DNA of 64,000 nt from Lineus longissimus (taxonomy: Eukaryota > Nemertea > Pilidiophora > Heteronemertea > Lineidae): the NCBI RefSeq assembly GCF_910592395.1, contig NC_088313.1, forward strand, positions 16,570,437 through 16,634,436, read 5' to 3'. This document shows, piece by piece, positions 36,160-46,900 of this stretch. Every line of letters begins with the position of its first letter. Position 1 is the first letter of the stretch. The notes under the pieces were generated by a model that was not told where the DNA came from, did not search any database, and was given only the letters and a program-made list of their open reading frames with translations. Both the position numbers and the translations under genes were made by a program.

Positions 36160-38680
36160 ATGCCGCCAAGAGGAAAAACCCCTAAAAGAATTGGGCGTTC
36201 ACACATGTCACAATTACATACCCCAATATCAGCAGCAAGGAAGACACCATCTGATAGGTCGGCATCCAAGCAATTAGAGGATGATGCCAATGGGTAAATT
36301 TGAATCATTTGCTGTTAGAAATTAGAATTTGATCTGATTGCATGAGTACTCATTCAATTGTCCAACCGAGGTCAATCACAGTGACAGATTTGGCTTGTTC
36401 AGTTTGCTTCGATGTGTGATCTGGACTAAGACAGTCACTCTTAGACAATGCCAGTAGAGACATTTAGTCTAAAACAATGCCAGTTTCTAACAATAATCAT
36501 TCCAGTTTGTGTCAGTTAGACCAAAAGTGTTTGTGCTCAACTCATTTAGTCTCTTATTTCAAATCAATTTCATTCGTTTTCAGATCTCCTGAGGCCTTCA
36601 AAACTCCAAAGATCCCTAAAAGATCAACCAGGGTCACCAAAACACCAGGATGGTTCTCGCCTTCTGAGGACACATTCAAAGTGCCTTCACCATGTCAAAA
36701 CAGACGCGTTACTCGAAGGTGAGTAAAAAGTCGCCGTCAGAAATATGTCATATTGTTGTACATCTTGTATAGTCATGTTGTGAATAAAAGGCTTACAACT
36801 ACAAGTGAGATTAACGGTCAAGGGAAATTTGTTCAAGGTGATTTTTCTTGACAAAAGTGTCAGTGAATAAGTACTTCTCTTAAGATTTTTTCCATGCTTG
36901 CGGTGAGTCAAAGTACCTTACCAATACCAGGCCTGAGATTAACTGACAGTCGTTTTGTTCACAGGTGGCATATGCATATTGATTGAAAAACTAATTTTGC
37001 AATTAGTTGCATGAAATTATGTCTAATCTTTTCAGGTCAACAGTGTTCAACATACCAGAGTTTTCCAGCTTCATTCCCATGGAACTTTCACCTCGCCGAA
37101 CACGTCGGTCTTCTGTCTACCAGAAGAAGGTTGAAGCACCAAAAGAGCAGATGGTGAAATCTGCAGCTAGCCGTCGTTCCTCCATGATGCCACCCAAAGT
37201 TAAACCGCCAGTGTCAACTCGACAAAGATCTGTCTATAAGAAGAAGGTTAATGAAAGAATTGCTGATAATCTTACAGACACAAAGATAGTCAAACCTAGC
37301 AGCAGACCACCAAGACCCACTAAACAAGCTCAGTTCAGTCCTATAAAGACACGTCGTCAGTCCATGCTGCCCAAAGCCATGAACACTCAACCTGTAAAAC
37401 CAGTGGTTGCGCCAAGAAAGAAAGTTATTGAGGCGCCAGGTAATGCTTCAAAGGGTTCTGTGGTTGCACAGAATGCTGTGCCTGCTAAGGTTGGTTCTGT
37501 TCAAAGAGCTACAATGTCTTCTGCTGCTAAAGCTAAGCAAAAAAGTAAATCTCCAGCTGTCGTGAAGAGAGCTAGTTCCACTACGTCTCTGAAACCTCGC
37601 ACTGTAAAAAGAACAGCAGAGTCTGAGGAGACTGTATTTGTGAAAGATCTGGTTAGTCTGTCACCTAAAATATCTAAGAACAGTCCAAATGCTACGCTCC
37701 ACAAAATATCGTCCGATATTGTCTTGTCACCTAGAGGAGCAAGAACAAAAACGGCATCAAGATCTGCCACAAACATGGATTTGGTACGTGTGAGTGTAAA
37801 GAAGACATTGACCCAGTCGTCTGTCCCACAAGGTTCTGAGGAGCGAGCTCAAACGCCCAAGACACTCGAGTCCATGGCCCCCAATGCCTTAGGCAACACT
37901 TCAGACCAACTCCAAACTTCAACAGTAAACATAAAAGCTCCAGTTGAAAAGACTCCCAGAGATTCGTTGGTCAGTAATGAACTCGGCACTTCCGTAGTTT
38001 CGGAAATGGTATCCCAGTCGAAGTCAAAGACATCAAGTCAGACGCCTTCAAGAATCCAGCTGACTAAAACACCATCTACCACAAGAAAGAATGCTGCAGC
38101 AGGTGCCGACCTTACTGAGGCACCCTCTTGCATCAGAAAGAGAAGATCAGCAGAGAAGACTCCATCGCCATGTAATGTAGCTAAGAAGGCTAAAATGGAT
38201 ACCTCTGTGTATGCCACACCTAGTATGGAATCCCCACGTGTGCTGTTGAGGAAAAAAGTTAAATCCCAGATTGAGCTATTGACTTCGGACACCCCGGAAT
38301 TCCTGACGCCAGTTGGTGGCAATCACATGAAGGCAGCATATAGAAAATGTACCCCAATGAGACCAGGCATGCAAAACTCCCTCAAGTTGAAAACGGTGCA
38401 GTCCTCTCCGAGTTTTAACAAGAAGGAAACAATGGGTATCCGTCCGTCTGTGACAAGAAAGACACGCCTTGCCACGAAGCAGATGTTGGATCGGCCTGTC
38501 ATTGAAACTACGGTTGCTATGATTGACGGCGGAGATATACTCAAATCCGAAGAGTTTAACAAATCGGATGGTTTGGATTTTGTTGATGTCGCGCAGATTA
38601 AAGAACCGCATGAACTTGACTTAGTCAAGACTGTTGAGGAAACAAATCAAGTCAATAGTGGTAAATGCACTATTCTCTAG
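36160..38680 (+). CDS. Unrecognised basic SP/TP-rich protein
   Basis: Coding exons 36160-36293, 36584-36718 and 37036-38680; both introns phase 2 GT-AG; 637 aa. It is not recognised. It starts MPPRGKTPKRIGRS and is rich in Lys, Arg, Ser and Thr, with many SP/TP sites throughout (FKTPKIPKRS, KTPGWFSPSEDTFKVP, ELSPRRTRRSSVY). Short units recur: RRSSVYQKKV, TRQRSVYKKKV, SRRSSMMPP and RRQSMLPKA. The last 80 residues are less basic and end SGKCTIL, a possible CaaX box. However, the sequence before it contains GTAAAT, so splicing to another exon cannot be excluded. No fold, coiled coil or enzyme motif is visible. Composition and its head-to-head position with Ki-67 suggest a nuclear, mitotically phosphorylated protein; that is inference. 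Shugoshin, sororin and borealin were considered and not matched. Confidence 0.75.
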
Positions 38681-40865
38681 AGGCATTACCCTGATATATT
38701 ATTGTAAAACAAGATAGTGATTTTGAATAAGCATGGTATTCATTAAGAATCAAAGCAACTCTTACGAACAATGCCGATAAATTAGCATTGGTCATTTGTT
38801 GTAATCCTAAGTCGTGACAACTCACTAACTACCATATCGGCCGTTACAACTGAATCACATCTTGTGCACAATGCACGAAGCTTTTCAGAATGTAGACAAC
38901 AGCATTGACCATTGTAAGACGAAGAATATTTTGCTATTAAGGTGTATTTTGGCAATTTTGTCGTCGATGTTGTTACAGATTGATCTGTTCGGACTTTTTT
39001 TTTTGGCGCTTTGGGTGGTGGCAATAATGTGCTAGCAATAGAAGTTAGAAACGGGAATGAGTCTCCCAACAACCAGCAAACGAAAAGGCAGCATTTTGTA
39101 AATAGTTATAATCAACTGAGAAATACATGTATGAATGTCGTGAGTTGTATAGATTTCAGCTTGTCTGATTATTTCCTCTTTATTTCACAAGGGACTGCTG
39201 TGGCCGAAGGAGCATTTATTCCTTTATTTCCATCCTTCAAGGACAATGAGGCGAAACTGTGGCAGTGCCATTTTGGCCTGGGCAGTCACTTGTGAAATGG
39301 GAAGCCAGTTGTTCAGTTATTTGTCACTCGACTTGTGTATAAGTACATTTTTTGTGGTATCGCTTACCATTTGGTTTCTGTTACTTTGTAATTTATCCTG
39401 TTTCTCAGATAATGTTTTGACCCTGTTCCCGAGCAACTTGCATTTATACTTTGTCACATTTTTTTTAAAATTCAGAACTGTTGTGCAATATCAATGGCAA
39501 TGTATGAAGATCTGATCTGGTGATCAGAGATGTTTTGTTGGATGTGCATGTATTAGTACTATCAAGTTTTTACACTGCCATGATTTATGTTGTTCAGCTC
39601 GTTGAACCAATAGTAATTCACCAACGTGTATTATACATGTAATTTTGTATGCAAGGGTAACGTAATATTATTGCAAAAAATATTAATTTTAATATAAACA
39701 ATGGCCTTCAAAATGGTACAAAGACCTTTTTACCAACTGTTAGTACACACTGTGTATATTACACATTACAATGTACATGTACATGTCTTTTTAGGTGTTG
39801 ATTTGTTGTTGTAAACATTGGTACAAATTGTTGAATGAAGTTACAGGAGTGCAAATAATATCATAGTTTGTATTCAAGTATGTCTTTGTTGTTCGTAATA
39901 ATTTATCTGGAGAAATCTCTACATGTAGTTTGCATTATAAAGTCAATGAGCAAATTGGCATTGGAAATGATGTGGGGTTGCAGCTGCATTGCAGTCCATG
40001 TGCATTCGGAACCGCTTAGGTTGCAAGACGGTGTGGGCTTCTTGTCAAATGTCAATCAAACTGGACTCTTGACTCGACACATTCACCTTGCAAATCGTTG
40101 ATGTCCTTCAAATGATATATAAAACTGAAATTCCTTGTATCTGGAGCATATGCCAAGGCAGGTGAAAGGACAGCCCAGGAGCTCTTATTGCCCTATTTGG
40201 ACACCTGGTTGAAAAACGCAATATTAAGGATTCTTCCCCCCCCCATTCAAATATTTCAGAGTCTGAGCTTAGTGACCATCGTTGAGAGATTGCAAAGTCT
40301 TTGATGTGCTTGCACAGGAAGTTTTTTATGGTCATAGGTTTCCACATCCTGTATATGGGCGAGTCCGCTCATTTTTGCGTACACCATCATCTGGCCGGAA
40401 CACAATGTAGTTCTCACAACCATATCTTGGCTAGAAGAGTTTGGCCTGCAAAACAGTAAGTTTCTGTTGTCTTGGGAGAATGAGTTACATTGTAGTCCTG
40501 CAAGACAGTCAATACATGTATATGTTGGTCAGCTCTGCAAGATACATGTAAAAATTGTCCTAACTGATATGACAATGACAAGGTTAGGCCAATCTTTTCA
40601 ATTCTGTTTGATCGTAACAACCAAATGAGTTAAAGAAGCATTTAAAAATATAGTTACATTTATTCCAATTTACAGTATATTTACAAATACATGTACAATC
40701 AAGAGTTCCCTGACAAGAATATTCCTTAGAAAATCAGATCACATCAAATCTAGTTTGTTAAATGCACTCGTGGAACGAGAATCTTGACACATGATAAGCA
40801 AAACACAAGAGCTGAAGAACGGATTTCATTGGCAAATGCACATCATGACTGTTCTTTATGGCAAT
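38681..40865. other. Convergent 3' region: SP/TP-rich gene (+) and PCGF1 (-)
   Basis: No coding exon recognised. It should contain the 3' UTR of the plus-strand gene and, at the right, the short PCGF1 3' UTR ending near 40650. Short frames such as 38782-39072 (-) and 39011-39295 (+) show no domain. Confidence 0.5.
40659..40664 (-). terminator. Poly(A) signal of PCGF1 (putative)
   Basis: TTTATT on the plus strand reads AATAAA on the minus strand, about 200 nt after the PCGF1 stop codon at 40866. A short 3' UTR is plausible. Confidence 0.5.
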
Positions 40866-42796
40866 TTACAGTTCACCTGTCCATTCTTGGGCATTTAAGC
40901 TATTGTCTTGTTCTCTCAATTTGATAAAGTTATTGGGGATATATCTGTTTGGCCGGACTTGATAGAACATTCTCAATGGTGAAGGCTGAAAAATAGATAT
41001 AAAGGTATGTACGTACGTAACATCTGATTCTTGAAAAAGGCTTTCAAAAGGGTGTCACTTATGACAAGTGAAAAGTGATGCGTTCCATGTGAAAACCTGA
41101 ACTCTACATAAATCTGATCAATAAGATGTAGGTTAGAAATGGATGAACAAATCAAGTTTCTCGATGGTTATTTCTCGTTCTTTACTTTGCTAGAGTCGAC
41201 AGGCTTCATCACTTACCCGTCCTTGCCATAACATGAGCCAGACTTGCTTGATGTTGAAGTCTGAAGGCACAACTTGTTCTCCGCAAACTATCTCAATCTG
41301 AAAATAAGAAATGGGCCAAAAATTTCACATTTTTGTTCTGTTTTGTTGATTGGGCCAGCTTGAAATCCCGATTGATACTTCTGGACATACCTGTGGCAGT
41401 GAGGAATTTGAGAAAGTATTTCTGGATCTATTTGATAGTACATTGATATGAATAAGACATTAGTAAGAATATGCTTATCTCCACATAAGCATTTCAAGCT
41501 GCATATATCCTGAACAAATCAACTGTTTGTTGGCAACAACATTGTCCTTGAACAACACATTACCTCTAATGTCCTTGGAATATTTAGTCTTCCACTTAGT
41601 AACTTCTGGAGATGGGAGACACAGGTCCGAACGGAACACCGAACAAACTTTTTTTCCAGGCACGGTAATCTATAAATGAGGTTATCATTGAATTTGGCAG
41701 TCACACTGAAATCAAACAAGGTAACATTGTAGTCTGACAGGTGCAAAACCAGGGGGTCTACTCCCCTTTTACCGAACAGCCAATCGACATGGTATGGTCA
41801 GAAGAAGGGTTTTCTGATAGTTATTGACCTAAACCATGCCTAGTAAACGATCAAACTAAGGCGATGTTCTACCTATAATGTCCTTATCAAACTAACCTGA
41901 ATCGATCAAAGCACATCGACACCAGTTCATCACGATAATAGTGATGACCATCAGGCAAGTTGCATATATTTTTGACAGCTGGAGCCATATCACCATTTTC
42001 CACCTCATCTTTCTTGTGAATTGCAATGCCTCTTGCCCGATTGAAGTCTTCAATGCGTCTTTCTTCACCTGTTTGAAATAAAAGGGCCTTGGGTTTAACA
42101 ATGAGGGTGTCTGAAGTTCACAGTACAATCCATGACTGCATGCATTTATGGGTAGAGTACAAACCAGAAAAAATCAACTATCCTGATCAGCCTGATATAC
42201 TGCACATGAATTGGGCTTTATCAAATGCATTGCAAATTAAAACATACTTACTGTCATAAAGTTCTGGCACTAGTTTATAAACAATGTCTTGCATAACTCG
42301 GTCTGGCCGTAAGTTGAGCAGGGGCTGTGTCTCATGAACCTTTGTACTGCATTGTGGACAGTTCTTCGTAGTCTGTAGGTACTTCACTATGCAGCTTTTA
42401 CAAACTGAAACAATATCAAGGGGAGAAACACTTTGATCACAGCTATGAAATATCGAAGAACTGGAACCAAACATCAAAAGCACATTTCAAAATTTGTTTG
42501 CTGTTTTTATGACACCCTTACCCACAAATCATATCAAATATCCCTAATTTACATCATATACAGCTAAATCAAGCCTTTAGCTTGGTGCTCATAAGGCTGC
42601 ACTGGGTGGTAGGCCAGATCAATACTGCCTCTAATTGACTGCTGGTATTAGCTCGCCATCAAACATGATGAGATTAAATGTATATCTTACATGTGTGTAA
42701 ACACTCTGCAATAGTTGTCGCATCAATGAAATAACCAGCACATAGTGAGCAGACAATGTGAGGATTGACATCTCGAATTCTTATGGAGAGAGACTG
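40866..42796 (-). CDS. PCGF1: Polycomb group RING finger protein 1 (exon 1 not found)
   Basis: Exons: 42796-42691, 42404-42252, 42068-41897, 41705-41564, 41297-41217, 40985-40866; phases agree; 257 aa from the first exon found (human total 259). The RING domain reads [40 protein letters not shown], then C, giving the full C3HC4 set. [20 protein letters not shown] and KLVPELYDS follow; ETQPLLNL identifies PCGF1 rather than PCGF2/4 (BMI1) or PCGF3/5. The C-terminal part, from KKFVRCSV to [17 protein letters not shown], is the RAWUL domain, which binds BCOR. PCGF1 pairs with RING1/2 in variant PRC1.1 and ubiquitinates histone H2A in the nucleus. The initiating exon lies upstream of 42800 and must end in phase 0; I could not locate it. 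The first acceptor is CAGCAG, so one Gln may be optional. WDR1 starts divergently about 1.1 kb away. Confidence 0.95.
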
Positions 42797-42799
42797 CTG

Positions 42800-43934
42800 A
42801 AAACAAGCAAGATTTAATTTTAGGTTTACAGATGGGGGTATGTTATCAAAAATGGGCCAAAAATATTGTTATTCAGGAGCCCTGGAATTATTGAAGCTGG
42901 ACCAGACATTGACATCATAATCATATGACCTAGCTCAGTAGGCTTTTCTGTTTTCACCTGTGCCGGGGTTTGAATTGAAATACCAAGCTCACCAGGATGA
43001 TAGATGGCTAGATGGCTAGATGGCTAGATGCCAGTTCTGTCATGCACTGAGTGTTGAATATTACGACTGTCCAGCGAGTTGTGACGTATCGCCACATCGT
43101 GGTAAGATTTTTAGATTGCGCGTAACATCATTGCCATTTTTTAATGGCGTCATGACTCATGACGTAAATAAATGCCACTACAATATCAGATATAGCAAAA
43201 CGTTACAATAAATACAATTGTAATATCACACCACCCTGGACGTTTAGGCCTATCATCAAGAAATCTCATTCAAATAGGCCGCCGAATGAATGCCTTATGA
43301 TCAGATGTCGAGACGATACGGAGTGATTATCTTTCAACACGAGGGCCTAACTGCAGAATAGCCGGGACAGTAGTAGCTCTGTACATTATGTACACTCTGT
43401 CCCTCTGTACATTATGTACACATTCCTATCATTTAGCACAGAGTGTCCCGGCTATTCTGCAGTTGCTCCTGTGTATGTACAGTACACTGTGCGACTGTGT
43501 CAGTAGTGTGTAACAATACAGTGTTGTTGTGTATGGTAATAATACACAGTATTCAGAGTATACAAAATACACATATCCAAACTGTAAACACTCCTCTACC
43601 CCATTGGGTATCCAGTCAGTCCCCATCGACAGTGCCTGGAAGTGCCCATGCTTTCAACCACACCATAAATACCTCTCTATCCATGACTTGCATGGGTTGT
43701 TTTTTCTGTGGTTCATGAATTTTGAAAGTATTTACCAAACCGCGATTTGTACCATTCTCGATAGAACTAAACGAGAAAGGTTTGCTCATTTTCATAAAAT
43801 ATGCGGTGATTGCCCTATAATTCTGCTATGCCAAATATGGACATCGTCGACGAACTGCGCTTGCCCGGGACTTGAGTAATTTACTTCCGCATTTGCCGGC
43901 TTTACTTCTTTGAAATAACTCTCATTTTCTCAAC
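42800..43934. promoter_or_regulatory. Divergent 5' region, PCGF1 (-) and WDR1 (+)
   Basis: The interval between the first recognised PCGF1 exon and the WDR1 start codon. It must contain the missing PCGF1 first exon and both promoters. It also holds a short AGATGGCT repeat (about 43003-43030) and a MITE at 43350-43463. The start-proximal part around 43820-43930 is the likely WDR1 promoter. Confidence 0.45.
43350..43463. mobile_element. 114-bp MITE with perfect 18-bp terminal inverted repeats
   Basis: CTGCAGAATAGCCGGGAC at the left and GTCCCGGCTATTCTGCAG at the right are perfect inverted copies. The interior holds two TGTACATTATGTACA palindromes. It sits between the PCGF1 and WDR1 starts. Confidence 0.88.
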
Positions 43935-46900
43935 ATGCCTTTTGAATTAGGTTTGTAAAGTTTGATTTTAAGATACCTATAATCAACAGCATTGAGGACA
44001 GTGCAGATGCATCTAGTGTTGGTGTGAAATAAGTGTGCAACCGATAGTCTAATTGGGGCGTGCCTCCCAGTATATCATGAGTGTATACATTGTATATGTG
44101 TTGTGTACATGATGTACATAGACCGACAGGGTGTCCCAAAAAAATAGGTCATATCATGTTGTTGGGTGAGATATAGATGGCCTGGTCTGGATGCAACCAA
44201 AGCCCTTTTGTCTGTGTTGGACCGGGGGTGTTTGGCCTCCAGTCAATTTAAAAATCTATTTTTCATTGTCATTGTTAGTGTTCTGGTAGTAGTGTTGTAA
44301 TTTGTATAGTAATTGTAAAACCTTTCTTATGAGTAGCACTGTAATGTGTAATTCTTGGAATTAAGTGTGCGGGATTATTGGAACTGGGTTCAGATAAGAT
44401 ACTGGTGGATAATCCTGGAAAAATTCCCAAGGTCTTATAATTCTCCATTCTCCCCAGCGTGATCAATTACGTGATCAATTACGTCAACATTGATGCGGCT
44501 CCTCATTGGATGGAGACGCATCAACGTTGCCCCCTGATTGGTGCAGACAAAGCTGCACGTGGATATAAAACAGCGTGTCTGCACGCTCTCTGCAGAGAGA
44601 GTTAGTTATCAGAGGCAGTCATTACAGTTATTCCAGGCTCCCGAGTCTTTCTAGTCGTGCACGAATCGTCATCCCGACGAACTACTTTATCAACTATGAC
44701 TTTGGGGTGTTAAATCTTGTGAAACAGTTTTAGAATAAAGGATCCGGACGTTAGAAGGCAAATTCAGGACTTCTTACTTTTGTAACCTGTGAAAATATAA
44801 CAGTAGTTACGCAGTCCATTTAAAATATATCAATCCGGTCAGCCGCGTTTGTGTACTTAGTGGACCAGTGTGTACGGATGATGGGATAGGACATAAATGA
44901 AGTATCTTCTCAGATGAAAAAAGTGATGTGTCTTTCTATTTGTGGAAATTAATTTTCGGCAGTGCAATTTTCCCCTCTCTTGTTTCAGACAGGTGTTTTG
45001 CACCACTTCCAAAGACTAAGCGAGGACGCTCTGTGGTGATTACCAAAGATCCTCAACATAAGATCTTACTCTACACCTACTCCTCTCAAGTGATCATCAG
45101 AAATGCTGAGGTAAAGACTTAAATTGCAGCAGAAAAGCATTTTCAACATCATTATCAAAATGATTAGGCTGGCATTAACTGACAGTCCTTGGTTGTCAAA
45201 AATGCCTGTCAGAAAAACTTCATTCATTCTAACATTTTTCTGTGCCTGCAACAAATTATTTTCATTTTGAATTTTCAGAACCCTCAAGACTGTGACCTGT
45301 ACCGGCGGCATACCAAGGATGCCTCTGTTGCTAAATATTCCCCAAGTGGATACTACATTGCATCTGGAGGTGGGTTGAAACATGGCATTCAAACGTATTC
45401 CCTGAGTCTTTAAAAGTGTTCTGAATTCGCCAAAAAGGATTATGTGCATACACCTAAAACCACACCCGTTAAAAACATTTGAACAGAGCTCTAAAGTTTT
45501 ATCTGAAATAATAGTCAACAGGATCCTTCGATGATGATGATGATGATGATTGCTTTTTCTAGTCTAATAGGGTAAATTGTTCCAGTTTTAAAAGGACATG
45601 TTCAAAGTAATTACAGTAGAACCTCTCTATTGAGGACATGGGATTGATGAGTGCTGTACTTAGAAGAGAAGTGTCCTGATTAGAGAAGTCAAATGGATTG
45701 GGAACAACCAAATTGGGACCAAATCTAGTGTCCTTGAAGAGAGGTGCCCGCTAAGGGAGGTTCCACTGTTTCAAGTAAGCCATGATACAAATGTACATGT
45801 ACTATTAGAATTATCCCTTCCCAAGACATTTTTTAACCGAAGAAAATGAAAAGTTGTTGCTGACCTTCACCTAATTTTTATTCAAGATGCGAGTGGTAAG
45901 GTCCAAATTTGGGACACGGTCAACAAAGACCACAAAATGAAAGCTGAATACCAGGCTTTGGGTGGAACGATCAAGGATATAGCATGGACCGAGGATAGCA
46001 AACGCCTGGTTATTGTTGGCGAAGGACGAGGAAAGTGAGTGGTTTGAGGCAGGGTGCCTGCTATCATTTGGAAAACTTTTTGCAAAGTCAGTCTGGCTTG
46101 TTGTATCCACTAAGAGTGAATAATAAAAACTAGAAATAAATTTGTTTGCGTTACTCAAAATAAAAGGGGCGATGCTTTGGTGATTCACAGTATTGTTGTG
46201 TGTAGGGAGTATATTTATGAATGAATTATCTAGACCAATCATGTATTATGATCTCCTGCCACTTATCTCAATACAGCATAGGAGAAGCAATCAATATAAT
46301 TTGAATAACAGTAGCCTAAATAGCACAAAGGATATATTACCGCATTGAATTACACATCTGATGACCTGATATGAATAATCCTATTTCTATTCATCAACAC
46401 ATTTACTGATTCCAGATATGGGACGGCCATATTTTGTGACACTGGTACAACCAGTGGAGAAATCATTGGGCACAGCAAGAGCATCAATTCGTGTGACATC
46501 AAACAAAGCCGTCCGTATCAAGTGGTCACAGGTTCTGAAGACAATGTGGCAGGGTTCCACGAGGGGCCGCCATGCAAATTCAAGTGTACACTGAAGGTGA
46601 TATGATTGTGCTATGGGCTTTTTCCCCCTATCGTGGGGAGGGAGGACCGCTTAACTCTTTGTCTGAGGTAGTACATGTGTTAGAACCCAGTCTTAAAGGT
46701 GTCAAACAACTCTCCGAGTTTCAATCAACAATTTTGCATTCGAAGCAAAATTTGTAGCTGTTCCTCTCTCTACCTCAGGTGTCTGGGTTATTGGGTGATA
46801 TGAATAAAGACTAGCAAATGCTTTTATCTAAATCTCCATGTACATTTACACTAGGCCTTCCTGTACAAAACCGGAGTAAAAGCATTTGCTAGTCTTTATT

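Noticed and set aside
40866-42796. BMI1/PCGF2 or PCGF3/5 identity for the RING gene
   Set aside because: HETQPLLNL and [18 protein letters not shown] match PCGF1 best. The BMI1-specific sequence after the RING is absent.
45871-46242. Minus-strand 123-aa frame
   Set aside because: Antisense to WDR1 exon 4 and its intron; no domain.
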